A DNA stretch of 36,291 nucleotides from Methylothermaceae bacteria B42 (lineage in GTDB: Bacteria; Pseudomonadota; Gammaproteobacteria; Methylococcales; Methylothermaceae), in NCBI GenBank assembly GCA_001566965.1, contig LSNW01000018.1:1-36291 (forward strand), read 5' to 3'. Below are positions 8,406 to 17,213 of the stretch, in pieces (within the stretch, counting starts at the first letter, position 1; each line of letters opens with the position of its first letter). The notes under the pieces were generated by a model, which saw only the letters and a program-made list of their open reading frames with translations, was not told where the DNA came from and ran no database searches. The translations under genes and the position numbers were made by a program.

Positions 8406-8855
8406 TTGATTATTTTACTTTTTATCGGACTCATGGCTTCTTCCGCCGTTGCCGCAATAGATAATATAGGGCCCACCACCTCAGCGGCAACCTTCTTATC
8501 TGTGACGCTTTCCATGGATAAACAGAAAATCACCACGCCCTTGCCATCCCGCTCTCCTCGTCCCAAAATGCTTGTGCCCCGCAATTGTCAGAAAAAAACC
8601 TGCCGGGTGATGGTTGAAGGTTATTCAGATTCAAAATACGTCTATGGCCAATTGGAAATTCATAAAGGTAAAGAAGCCAAAGGCTTCCTGTATCTCCCAA
8701 GCATGCAAGTTTACGTTTACGGAAAAGTCGTCGGCTCCCATTCGATCCTGGTGAAAGATACCAAAGGCAATCTTTACCGTTTGGTCCCAGTGAAGAATAA
8801 TCAACCTTATAACAACAAATACCCAATGAGGAAATCCAAAGATTTTCGTTACTAA
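8406..8855 (+). CDS. Small secreted basic protein, unknown family
   Basis: The protein has 149 residues and starts at a TTG (the only start that gives the full signal peptide), with AAGGA upstream. The signal peptide is MIILLFIGLMASSAVAA. The mature part is basic. It has CQKKTCRVMVEGYSDSKYVYG with two cysteines and a second half patterned as short beta strands (MQVYVYGKVVGSHSILVKD). It lies 21 nt after the GIN-domain gene. I recognise no family. Confidence 0.55.
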   Translation: MIILLFIGLMASSAVAAIDNIGPTTSAATFLSVTLSMDKQKITTPLPSRSPRPKMLVPRNCQKKTCRVMVEGYSDSKYVYGQLEIHKGKEAKGFLYLPSMQVYVYGKVVGSHSILVKDTKGNLYRLVPVKNNQPYNNKYPMRKSKDFRY

Positions 8856-8898
8856 ATTCAGCCACTGGCTTGCCCCTGCGGCGGTTTACTTTTACTGG

Positions 8899-10071
8899 TT
8901 GAGTTTTACCCTGCCCTGGCGTTGGGATGTGGGGCTGGGAATACTGGCTTTGCTGGGCGCTGCCGCCGGATTAACCAGCGCCCCGAGATTTCCCCCTCGC
9001 AGTTTGATGATCCTGGCCCTGCCGGTCGCCGCGACTATTTTATCCCTACTACTGAGTGACTTTACCAATCGCGGCCTTCAATTGGTCCTGTCTCTACTGC
9101 CCGCGCTCCTGCTCTATTGTTTGATTGCAGGGTTTTTCCGGCGCCAAGATATCATTTTGTTATTTTGGGTCTGGACCGGATTTGTGCTGTTCCTAGCCAT
9201 CTGGTTGTTGACTGTTGCCGCGCTACATCCTTATCAAACGCCCACCCAATGGATCCAGCTGAGCCGCGTGACCGCTTTCAAGGTACCCAACGATATTACC
9301 CTGCTCACCATTTTGATGCCGGTGGCGGTGGTTCTCTTCCTCCTGAAAAAAAGGCTTTGGCACAAAGCACTCCCGCTTTCCGCCCTAGGGCTTGGATTGC
9401 TCGTGTCAGTGCTTTATCAAAGCAGGCTTGGGGTAATTGCCGCTGTCATTGGCATTGGGATGACATTGTTGCTTTCAGCTTGGACTCTCACTCAAGATCC
9501 TACTAAAAAAACTTTGCTTTTTCCCAGCAAAAGAACTTTGGTGTTAGGGCTGTCTTTCTCCCTCACCCTAATCTTCATTACCGACGCTGTCACCGGATTT
9601 CAGCTCCTTTCCAAATTAACCCAACCCTGGACGACCCGGTTACCTTTGTGGTTGGCGGCCCTGTGTATGTTCAGCAACTCCCCTGGTTGGGGGAATGGAC
9701 CTGGAAGTTTTTTACTCCTTTACCGGGAATGCCTGCAATCATGGCAAATGTCTCATCTATTAGCAGTAGATCCACGAATCACCCCCTGGGCTCATAACCT
9801 TTATTTGGAGATTCTTGCCGAACAAGGCCTTATTGGATTTACTGCATGGATGGTTTCGCTAGGACTTGTGTTCCAAAAGGGCGTAAAATCCTTACCCAAT
9901 ACCAATTGTTTTGGTCATCAAATATTTGCGGTGGGAATTTTCACTTCTCTAAGCATTTTTTGTTTGATAGGTTTTTTTGAATTGAGCTTGTGGCGGCAAT
10001 GGGTGGCTCCGTTATTACTAAGTTTGATGGCCGCTTGTCTTAAATGGGTGGAATCTCCACCAGAACAATAA
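8899..10071 (+). CDS. O-antigen ligase/polymerase-like membrane protein
   Basis: The protein has 390 residues from a TTG start and is hydrophobic throughout, with about ten predicted membrane segments. The stretch NGPGSFLLLYRECLQSW, then WAHNLYLEILAEQGLIGF, is the periplasmic-loop and His motif of the Wzy_C/O-antigen ligase family (WaaL-like). Members join undecaprenyl-linked glycans to lipid A or to protein, or polymerise polysaccharide. The reading frame stays open upstream to 8830 and encodes FVTKFSHWLAPAAVYFYWL, which looks like a natural first membrane helix. That extension contains no ATG, GTG or TTG, so the true start is uncertain. No glycosyltransferases are nearby. Confidence 0.75.
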   Translation: MSFTLPWRWDVGLGILALLGAAAGLTSAPRFPPRSLMILALPVAATILSLLLSDFTNRGLQLVLSLLPALLLYCLIAGFFRRQDIILLFWVWTGFVLFLAIWLLTVAALHPYQTPTQWIQLSRVTAFKVPNDITLLTILMPVAVVLFLLKKRLWHKALPLSALGLGLLVSVLYQSRLGVIAAVIGIGMTLLLSAWTLTQDPTKKTLLFPSKRTLVLGLSFSLTLIFITDAVTGFQLLSKLTQPWTTRLPLWLAALCMFSNSPGWGNGPGSFLLLYRECLQSWQMSHLLAVDPRITPWAHNLYLEILAEQGLIGFTAWMVSLGLVFQKGVKSLPNTNCFGHQIFAVGIFTSLSIFCLIGFFELSLWRQWVAPLLLSLMAACLKWVESPPEQ

Positions 10072-10091
10072 TGAGGAGATGGAGGAAAGTC

Positions 10092-11465
10092 ATGAATAAA
10101 AATAAATCCCAAAAACGTTTTAATGCACCAAGGGCGCTCACTATTGGTTGTTCTTTGGTTTGCGGTACCGTTGTTCTATTAACCCCGGATTGGCGTAGCC
10201 AATTACTGGCGGGTTATGACCCCAATAATCCCCTAATTGGAGGACGAACGCTCAACGACACCCAGAAAAACATGGCCCAGGTAGTTTTTGAGGCTTGCAG
10301 CCAACGTAATGCTCAATTGGAGGAAGAATTCCGTAACCGGTGTAATGCGTTGGTTGGCGCCGCCAAACAAGGAGCACCGGAGGTTGAAGGGGCTATTCAA
10401 CAGGCTTCCCCCGAGCAAACCCTTTCCTTCGGCATCGAGGCAACCCGCACCATGGCCGGCCATGTCAATATCGTCAGTGGCTCGCTTTTAGGACGGTTGA
10501 GCATGCTGCGCGCCGGTCTCGATAACCGGGCCTACCGGGTTGCGGGCGTTCAATTATTTCGCAATGGGAACCCCCTGAAAGGAGGGAATGCCGGCGATGA
10601 TACCGACTTCGGTAAAATTGGCATCTGGCTGAATACCAGCTATCACATCGGGGATGTCGATTCCACTTTCTCACACCGGGGATTCAATTTTGAGAATTGG
10701 GGAGTAACCGCAGGCGCAGACTACCGCTTCACGGAAAACCTGGTGGCGGGAGGATCATTCAGTTATATCACCTCCGACAACGATTTTGACGGCGACGGCG
10801 GCGGCTCCAACAACGACTCCTACATCGGCTCGATTTACGGTTCTTATTACATCACCGATGCTTTCTATGTTGATGGCATCGCCTCCTATGGCGGCATTAA
10901 TTTCGATATCACCCGCAATATACGTTACGCCATTCCAGGCGATACCGTAGAAACCAGAGCCCGGGCCGATACGAATGGGGAGCAATACGGCTTTGCCCTG
11001 AGCACTGGCTATCAGCTCCACTGGCAATCGCTCAATTTTACCCCTTATCTGCGATTCAGCTACCTGGGCTTTCACGTGGATGACTATAAGGAAAAGGGCG
11101 GCAACGGCTGGGGCATGCGATTCCGGGAACAAAATACCCGTTCAGTGAAAACCGTATTAGGCGCGCAAACCTCCTATGCCATCAGTCTGCCCTGGTTAGT
11201 GCTGACGCCCCAGTTCCGGGCCGAATGGCACCATGAATATAAAGACAATGCGCGCAATATCACCGCCAGCTTCTTGGGAGATCCGGTTGCCCAGGAATTT
11301 CTCATCAAAACCCCAAAACCCGACCGCAACTACGCCACTTTTGGCGTGGATTTCGCCGCCACCTTCGCCCATGGGGCTTCGGCTTTCGTCAATTATGAGG
11401 CCTTAGTGGGTTACAGAAATGTCAGCAGTCATAAGATTATGCTGGGGGCGCGGCTGGATTTCTGA
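10092..11465 (+). CDS. Autotransporter-type outer-membrane beta-barrel protein
   Basis: The protein has 457 residues from the ATG at 10092, preceded by GGAGGAAAG. An in-frame ATG 48 nt upstream overlaps the previous gene and lacks a ribosome-binding site. A signal-like hydrophobic stretch (about residues 14-32) is followed by an alpha-helical, Gln/Glu-rich passenger-like region with three cysteines to about residue 125. The C-terminal 280 residues have alternating amphipathic strands (FSYITSDNDFDGD, SYIGSIYGSYYITDAFYVDG, YLRFSYLGF) and end in a terminal Phe (GARLDF), typical of BAM-assembled barrels. An autotransporter beta-domain is the best match. A terminator follows. Confidence 0.75.
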   Translation: MNKNKSQKRFNAPRALTIGCSLVCGTVVLLTPDWRSQLLAGYDPNNPLIGGRTLNDTQKNMAQVVFEACSQRNAQLEEEFRNRCNALVGAAKQGAPEVEGAIQQASPEQTLSFGIEATRTMAGHVNIVSGSLLGRLSMLRAGLDNRAYRVAGVQLFRNGNPLKGGNAGDDTDFGKIGIWLNTSYHIGDVDSTFSHRGFNFENWGVTAGADYRFTENLVAGGSFSYITSDNDFDGDGGGSNNDSYIGSIYGSYYITDAFYVDGIASYGGINFDITRNIRYAIPGDTVETRARADTNGEQYGFALSTGYQLHWQSLNFTPYLRFSYLGFHVDDYKEKGGNGWGMRFREQNTRSVKTVLGAQTSYAISLPWLVLTPQFRAEWHHEYKDNARNITASFLGDPVAQEFLIKTPKPDRNYATFGVDFAATFAHGASAFVNYEALVGYRNVSSHKIMLGARLDF

Positions 11466-11490
11466 TCCCGAATAAGCCACGCGCTTAACA

Positions 11491-11526
11491 AGCCCCCGAT
11501 AACGTTGTTGCCGGGGGCTGATTTTT
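11491..11526 (+). terminator. Rho-independent terminator after the barrel gene
   Basis: The stem AGCCCCCG (11491-11498) pairs perfectly with CGGGGGCT (11512-11519), followed by GATTTTT. It lies 25 nt past the stop of the barrel gene and just before the convergent caspase gene end. Confidence 0.85.
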
Positions 11527-11530
11527 GTCT

Positions 11531-14068
11531 TTATCGGCTCGCGCTAAATCTCGCTTCGTTACCGGCCGGGACAAAGAAAAACTCCCCGGCCGCATGGCCG
11601 GCATGGCGGATGGGGGAAAATTCCGGCACTTGGTGGAACTCCTGATCCTGCGCGGCATCGGCTACCAAAGCCGAAACCCGGTGATACAGTTTATAGGCTT
11701 CCAAGATGGTATCGTTCCCTTGCAGGGCTTGAATGATCGCCTTGGCAAAGATGGAATGGCCGCCGCCACCGCCATCCAGCACCGGTTCCAAACCGCCCGA
11801 AGTCAGCGCCTCGCGGGATTTGGCCTTGAGCATTAATTTGATCCACTCCGCCCGCTTCTCCGGGGTCATGCCCGATTCCAAACGGGCGACGGAATTACGG
11901 GTTAACGTCCCGGAATAACAAGAGTCGGCAATGACCAAAATATGCTTGGCGGAAATGATTCTGAGTAAATCGGTGATATCTTGGGTGGATATCCAATTGG
12001 CGGTATTTTCCAGCTCGGCATCCACGGGGAGCCAGTAACCCCGTTGGGTGACTTTTTCCAAGGTGCCGTGGCCGGCATAATAGATCAATAGATTATCCTT
12101 TTCCGTCAATTTTTTGCGGTATTCGCTCAAGGCCTTGAGCACATCGTAACGGGTGGCATTGATCAGTAATTTGGTTTTGAATCCGTAACGGGAACGCAAT
12201 ACTTTTGCCAACGCTTTGGCGTCTTTGATTGGGGTATCCAGTTTTGGCAAATATTGGTATTTTTCATTACCAATTATCAAAGCGTGATAGCCGCCAAACA
12301 ATTCCCGGTTCAATAAACGGCCAATTAAAGGATTTCCCTCGACGGAGGTTTCTTTATCGGAAAATTTAAAGGGCCTGGCCATGCGGCTTTCTTTCAATAA
12401 AGCAAACTTGACTTCAGTGCGGCGGCTGGCCTTATCCACGGCAACGATATGCACGGGTGTTTCATCACTTAGTAAAGCAATCTCCACCTTGAAGGTCCCT
12501 TTGTCATCGACTTGATGCTCAATATCGTTGACCAGAAAGGAAAGCAATCCCGCCGGCGCTTCGATTCTGCCAATCACCGGACGTTTCTCTACCTCGCCGC
12601 GGACTTTGGCCACCAGGTTACCGCGGGTTGGACTCAAGACCGGCTCGATGATTTCAATTTTCGGGCCTGCGGCTTTAGCGACAACGGCGGGACGGGTCTT
12701 CTGCTCTTGTTGGACAGTCATATCTTTTTGCAACTGCTCTAGCTGTTTCTGCTTTTCAGCCAGCTGCTGTTCTGTTTGCTGCTTTTCCCGGGCCAAGGTA
12801 TCCAATTGCTCTTGCAGGGCTTTCACCGCGACTTTTTGGGCGTTCATCTCCTGTTCTTTTTGCTGGAGCAGTTGGGATAGGCGCTGGAGTTCCGCGCTAG
12901 GGGTTACGCCATCTTGACGTTTTCTGGCCAATTCCTGACGCAAGGTCGCCAAGGCTTGTTCCTTTTTGTGCAACGCTTGCTGACTTTGCCGCATTTGGGA
13001 TTGAAGGCTATTTAATTTCTTTTTGGAGTCGATCAATTCCGCCTTCATGGCGCTGATGGTCTCTTTGCTCCTGGCCAGCTCCATCCTCAATGCCGTTAAT
13101 TCGGTTTCCTTCTGTTGCAGAATTTGCTGGCTGCCGGATTTCAATTGTTCCAGTTGCACTCGCTGTCGCTTGGCTTCCTGGGACAAGCTGGCAATCATTT
13201 TTTCCTTGGTTTGTAGCAGTTGTTGCTGTTGCTTGAGGCTTTCTTCCAAACGGCGGATTTCTTCGGGACTGGCGCCCGCGCTTTGTTTTTTGTTATTTAA
13301 AAGCTGCTGCAGGCGGCGAATTTCCTGGCGGCGTCGGTTGACTTGACTGCGATAGCGCTGGAGCTGGGATTGGGTTTGCGCCAAACGCTGTTTTAATCCA
13401 GCAACCTCTTCCCGCAAACTTTCCGCTTCCTGCTGATAGCGGGCGGATTCTTCACGCAAAGCATCCATTTTCCGGTTGTAGATTTCTACCGAAGCAGCAA
13501 ATGCAATGTCGGTCTGGTCCAGTCCGGAAGCGCGGCGGTACCAGTTGAGGGCGGCCACGGGATCTTGCTTGACGCCCAAGCCCTGCTCATAGAGAAACCC
13601 CAAGTTAATCATAGCCGGGGCATAGCCCTGCTCCGCCGCCTTACGGTACCACTGAGCCGCCGTTTTGTAGTCAGGCTGCAAGCCAGCACCTTTTTCAAAA
13701 ATCTCGCCTACATAGGTTTGCGCCTTGGGATCGCCTTGTTTGGCTTTCGGCAACCAGATTTTCAGAGCTGTGGCATAATTGGCCCGGTCATAGGCCACAT
13801 ATTCCCCGCCGCGGATTTCACAATCCACAGCGGTGGTTCGAACCGGGCGGCGGGCGGTGAGGAAAGTCATGTGCTGCCCCAGTTTTCTCACCTGCGCCGG
13901 TAACAGGCAGTCCACTACGTACAATTTATCAGCGTCCTTGGGACCGATGCCTGCCCTGTCGATATCAGTCAAACCAGAATCAGTCGCACAACCGGCCATC
14001 ATGAAAACCAGAAAAGCCAGGAAAAAATAGAAAAGTGAAGATATGCCAGCTTGTCTCATGGGAAACAC
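11531..14068 (-). CDS. Caspase-like lipoprotein with Sel1 repeats and long coiled coil
   Basis: The protein has 845 residues and starts at GTG; an ATG three codons later is equally possible. A lipoprotein signal ends at Cys27 (FMMAGC). Residues about 108-185 carry two Sel1-like repeats (AAQWYRKAAEQGYAPAMINLG and the next). About 195-455 is a Gln/Glu/Lys-rich coiled coil, and 470-560 a beta-sandwich-like linker. Residues about 590-800 form a caspase/C14 domain with the catalytic dyad in place: His667 in YYAGHG and Cys717 in ADSCYSG. Active members cut after basic or acidic residues. The lipobox places it in the envelope rather than the cytosol. The gene is alone, convergent with the barrel gene. 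The substrate is unknown; regulated periplasmic proteolysis is only a guess. Confidence 0.85.
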   Translation of the reverse strand: MFPMRQAGISSLFYFFLAFLVFMMAGCATDSGLTDIDRAGIGPKDADKLYVVDCLLPAQVRKLGQHMTFLTARRPVRTTAVDCEIRGGEYVAYDRANYATALKIWLPKAKQGDPKAQTYVGEIFEKGAGLQPDYKTAAQWYRKAAEQGYAPAMINLGFLYEQGLGVKQDPVAALNWYRRASGLDQTDIAFAASVEIYNRKMDALREESARYQQEAESLREEVAGLKQRLAQTQSQLQRYRSQVNRRRQEIRRLQQLLNNKKQSAGASPEEIRRLEESLKQQQQLLQTKEKMIASLSQEAKRQRVQLEQLKSGSQQILQQKETELTALRMELARSKETISAMKAELIDSKKKLNSLQSQMRQSQQALHKKEQALATLRQELARKRQDGVTPSAELQRLSQLLQQKEQEMNAQKVAVKALQEQLDTLAREKQQTEQQLAEKQKQLEQLQKDMTVQQEQKTRPAVVAKAAGPKIEIIEPVLSPTRGNLVAKVRGEVEKRPVIGRIEAPAGLLSFLVNDIEHQVDDKGTFKVEIALLSDETPVHIVAVDKASRRTEVKFALLKESRMARPFKFSDKETSVEGNPLIGRLLNRELFGGYHALIIGNEKYQYLPKLDTPIKDAKALAKVLRSRYGFKTKLLINATRYDVLKALSEYRKKLTEKDNLLIYYAGHGTLEKVTQRGYWLPVDAELENTANWISTQDITDLLRIISAKHILVIADSCYSGTLTRNSVARLESGMTPEKRAEWIKLMLKAKSREALTSGGLEPVLDGGGGGHSIFAKAIIQALQGNDTILEAYKLYHRVSALVADAAQDQEFHQVPEFSPIRHAGHAAGEFFFVPAGNEARFSASR

Positions 14069-14111
14069 CGTTACGGTTGTCGTTGTTTAAACAACAATAA
14101 ATTCTCAATTT

Positions 14112-15167
14112 ATGCCTATAAAGATACATCCACTTGATATTTTGAAGGGTTCCGGTTTTCCTTCCGTGGGTGTTGACGGCCTGGATGGCCGTCATCAAGC
14201 CCTCAGGGATGAGTTAACGGCGTCCCACGGAAGGAAAACCGGAACCCCTTGGCGGCAAATACGTTATAAGCAAGTTCTTTTCAATAGGACACGTACATCA
14301 TGCCCCAGATTCGCTTCTAAAGGAAAAAAAACCGCCTATTCCGCGGCGACACGGTTTCCACTGCTCGTATGCGCCGGTTGTCTTGCTGGTTGCGGCTTAA
14401 TCAATGCCACCATCTCCCAGCAAGCCAAAGATTTTGGATTCCAGCGGGAAATCCTGCAAGGCAAGCCGTTCCAGCATGTTGCATTTTTTAATGGCTCACC
14501 CTGTGCCGATGGACAATGGCATGTTTATCTTGACGGCGATGGCAAGGCATGGCTAACCCCCCACCGGGCTGCCAGCGATCCAACCCCAAAAAAAAGCTTT
14601 CTGTTGGATTTAATGAAAAGCGATCCCGCCCCCAGTATGTACCTCGGCCGCCCTTGTTACCACGGCCTGGCTCATTCCCCATTATGCAATCCGTGGGTTT
14701 GGACGCAACAGCGCTATTCGCAAACCGTCGTCGAAAGCCTGGCTCAAGCATTGCAGCGGCGCTTGCCTGACAAACAGTGCCGAATTGTTCTCATCGGCTA
14801 CAGCGGCGGCGGTGCGCTGGCCATGTTGATGGCGGCCAAATTACCACAAGCGCAAGGTATCGTTACCCTGGCAGGCAATCTGGATGTTGGCGCCTGGACA
14901 CGCTTGCACGGTTTCTCGCCTTTAACCGGCTCCCTGGATCCGGCCCGACAACCAGCGTTACCCGAGGCCATTTATCAAATTCATGTTACCGGCACAGAAG
15001 ATAAGCAGATTCCCCCAAATCTTATTATTCAGGCAATTCATAAATACCCCCATGCAGAACTCATCAAGATAAAAAATTTGAACCATCAGGGAAACTGGTC
15101 GACAATCTGGCCTGAGGTATTGCAAAAAATACGCTCACACTTAAAAAAACGAGAGGTAAATCAATAA
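14112..15167 (+). CDS. Lipoprotein alpha/beta-hydrolase with repeat-derived 5' end
   Basis: The open frame has 351 codons. The genuine protein begins around codon 75-80: a lipoprotein signal (FPLLVCAGCLAGC, Cys94), then an alpha/beta-hydrolase fold with nucleophile Ser231 in IGYSGGGAL. A C-terminal HQG (NLNHQGNW) is a candidate for the catalytic His, with HVTGTEDKQIP before it as a likely acid region. The upstream codons translate palindromic element copy C. Between the element and the lipobox there is no in-frame ATG, GTG or TTG, so initiation is unexplained. The ATG at 14112 precedes the repeat but lacks a ribosome-binding site. The gene may start at a rare codon, or have lost its start when the element arrived. 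The substrate is unknown. Confidence 0.6.
   Translation: MPIKIHPLDILKGSGFPSVGVDGLDGRHQALRDELTASHGRKTGTPWRQIRYKQVLFNRTRTSCPRFASKGKKTAYSAATRFPLLVCAGCLAGCGLINATISQQAKDFGFQREILQGKPFQHVAFFNGSPCADGQWHVYLDGDGKAWLTPHRAASDPTPKKSFLLDLMKSDPAPSMYLGRPCYHGLAHSPLCNPWVWTQQRYSQTVVESLAQALQRRLPDKQCRIVLIGYSGGGALAMLMAAKLPQAQGIVTLAGNLDVGAWTRLHGFSPLTGSLDPARQPALPEAIYQIHVTGTEDKQIPPNLIIQAIHKYPHAELIKIKNLNHQGNWSTIWPEVLQKIRSHLKKREVNQ
14147..14247 (+). repeat. Palindromic repeat element, copy C
   Basis: The arms 14147-14170 and 14224-14247 are perfect 24-bp inverted repeats (GGGTTCCGGTTTTCCTTCCG...). The 53-nt core between them has a perfect 7-bp inner hairpin (GACGGCC..GGCCGTC) and ends GAGTTAACGGCGT, as in copy A. The element is read through by the frame of the following hydrolase. 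Confidence 0.8.
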
Positions 15168-15409
15168 ATAACTAGAGAATGCACAGGAATTCACTCCAGG
15201 CATGGAGACCGTAGCAAGTAAAAAAAAATTCAATCCCAGAGCAAAAAAAAGCTCATCGGTACGTCCATACGAGATAAGCACATTCGTATGAAACGAAACA
15301 AATGATGAATCACGACACACACCATCGGCAAAATGCGGAATATTTACTAGGCTCCTGGCCAATACAAGCCTATGTTGGGTGGGTGATTCCGTTAATCAAG
15401 GGTGTGCCA

Positions 15410-16237
15410 ATGTATCAGAACAAAATGAGAAAACAAAATTCCAATCCTGAAGATGCCGCCAAAGCGTTGGTTTTCGATCACTGGGCATTTCTGCAAAAAT
15501 TGACCCAAAAACGCTTCCCGGAAGACGACAATATGGCGCACCAGGCCTTGGATTTCATCCTGGAAAAGCTCCAGGAAAACGATTGGAAACGGGTCCGGGC
15601 CTGGGAAGGGGAAGGCAAATTCACGACCTTTCTCGCCGTGCTGGCCGGCAGACTGATGACCGATTTCGTCCGCGCCCGATTTGGCCACCGGCGTCCTCCG
15701 GCGTGGCTACTGGCCAAGAAAGATCCCATCTGGCGCGATGCTTATCGGTCTCTCATGATTGAAAAGTACGAACGGGAAGAAACCGTTGGGCTCTTGCAAA
15801 CCCGTTATCCAGAACATGATCCGGCAAAGATAAGACAATTGGTGGCCACCGTGATTGGACAATGCAACCGCCAACCTCAATTCAAAGAGGATAAGGTTTC
15901 TATAGAATCGGTAGCAGAATCCCAATCGGATAACACGATTCCCGAACAAGGCTTGACGCCGGACAAAAAAGAGTTATTGGAAATCCTGCAAAATTATATT
16001 CAGGGCGAACTCGACAACATTCCAGCGAGTATCGAGCCCATGTTAAATAAACTCCGGTCCAAGCTCCAATTGAGCGATGAGGACCGGCTGCTACTCAGGC
16101 TGCGTTTTTGCGAAGGATTGAAAATGCCCACCATCAAAGCCATGTTAGGTTTAAGCGGCGATCCATACAAACGCCTGAATAAACTCATTCTGCAATTACA
16201 ACAAGCTTGCGAAGAGGCAAGCCTGACCCCCATTTGA
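15410..16237 (+). CDS. Sigma-70-family RNA polymerase sigma factor, ECF-like
   Basis: The protein has 275 residues from the ATG at 15410 (AAGGG 7 nt upstream). An ATG at 15302 would add 36 residues that look unlike the family. Residues about 20-110 resemble sigma region 2 (helical, GKFTTFLAVLAGRLMTDFVRARFG). The C-terminal 60 residues resemble region 4 with a helix-turn-helix (LSDEDRLLLRLRFCEGLKMPTIKAMLGLSGDPYKRLNKLI). The central spacer is long and divergent for an ECF sigma. The next gene encodes a zinc-finger anti-sigma-like membrane protein, which supports the assignment. It probably directs a small envelope regulon. The 242 nt upstream are AT-rich with no clear element. Confidence 0.7.
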   Translation: MYQNKMRKQNSNPEDAAKALVFDHWAFLQKLTQKRFPEDDNMAHQALDFILEKLQENDWKRVRAWEGEGKFTTFLAVLAGRLMTDFVRARFGHRRPPAWLLAKKDPIWRDAYRSLMIEKYEREETVGLLQTRYPEHDPAKIRQLVATVIGQCNRQPQFKEDKVSIESVAESQSDNTIPEQGLTPDKKELLEILQNYIQGELDNIPASIEPMLNKLRSKLQLSDEDRLLLRLRFCEGLKMPTIKAMLGLSGDPYKRLNKLILQLQQACEEASLTPI

Positions 16238-16276
16238 TTATGACTATCACCCTTGCACACTTGAAGGAGTCGCTCC

Positions 16277-17194
16277 ATGACCGATAACCCCAACTTCCAG
16301 GAAATGGAAAAACTGTCAGCCACCTGTGGCCTAGCAGCCACCCGGCCCAATGATCCTGCTGGGGAATGTCCGCCCGATGCCGTGATGGCGGCGTTTTTAG
16401 AACATCGTCTGGACCAACGGGGCAAGAAAAAGATGCTCACCCATCTCAACCGCTGCGAAGATTGTTATCGACTTTGGGTAGAGACTTCCCTGCTCCTCCA
16501 CGAAGAGGCTCCCGAATCCGCCGCCACTACGCCTTCCCAGGTCAAGGAAAAACGGCCTTCCCTGTGGGATAAAATGCGCGGTTGGCTGCCCGCCGCGCCA
16601 GTACTAGTACCCGCCTTGGCGGGCGCCGCGCTGACGGTCGCAGTGGTGGCCGTGCTGGTCAATCGCCCCGATTCCCAATTGCAACAGCCTACCCTGATCG
16701 CTTTGATCGAAAATCATCCCGGCGCGGAAAAACTGGCCGCCCAATTGCCCGAACCTTGGGAAGGCACGCCCCTTGCCTTTGATTCGGAAAGTTACAGCGC
16801 CGCCGAACGCGCCATTGCCGCAGGTATCTGGGAAACAAAACACCGGTTGGCTGATGGTCAAGCCCCGCTTCCCGGCATTCTTGAAGGCGATCTCACACAA
16901 TGGCGGCAAGCCGATCTCAAGCCTTATTATCAGCTCGGCCAATGGCTGGCCACGGCGTGGATATTGGCCCAAAACGAATCCGGGTCGGTAAAAGACTGGC
17001 AAAAATTACTGCAAACCTCCCGAACACTGGCAACCCGACTGGCCACCCGTAACGACCACGAGGCAGCCAATGCGCGGCGACTGCTGACTCAATTGCAACC
17101 GGTGCTGCAAAGCCTTGCCCACCAGCAGGCCCCTCAAATTCGCGCTCAATTTGCCAGACAAATTCAAATCGCCATGGAACGGCTGTTTGTCTAG
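16277..17194 (+). CDS. Zinc-finger (zf-HC2) anti-sigma-like membrane protein
   Basis: The protein has 305 residues with a strong AAGGAG before the ATG. The N-terminal cytoplasmic part has the HxxxCxxC anti-sigma zinc finger (His56, Cys60, Cys63 in THLNRCEDC) after a leading CPPDAVMAAFLEHRL. One transmembrane segment lies at about residues 107-127. The remaining 175 residues would be periplasmic and alpha-helical, without catalytic signs. It lies 39 nt after the sigma-factor gene and would hold that factor at the membrane until a signal arrives. The M48 peptidase encoded next is an attractive but unproven candidate for the sensing or release step. Confidence 0.75.
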   Translation: MTDNPNFQEMEKLSATCGLAATRPNDPAGECPPDAVMAAFLEHRLDQRGKKKMLTHLNRCEDCYRLWVETSLLLHEEAPESAATTPSQVKEKRPSLWDKMRGWLPAAPVLVPALAGAALTVAVVAVLVNRPDSQLQQPTLIALIENHPGAEKLAAQLPEPWEGTPLAFDSESYSAAERAIAAGIWETKHRLADGQAPLPGILEGDLTQWRQADLKPYYQLGQWLATAWILAQNESGSVKDWQKLLQTSRTLATRLATRNDHEAANARRLLTQLQPVLQSLAHQQAPQIRAQFARQIQIAMERLFV

Positions 17195-17213
17195 CCCTAG
17201 CCTGCAAATCCTT

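Noticed and set aside
11531-14068. The caspase-like protein as a CRISPR type III protease effector (Craspase-like)
   Set aside because: It is 16 kb from the cas genes, carries a lipoprotein signal and lacks a CARF or other nucleotide-sensing domain.
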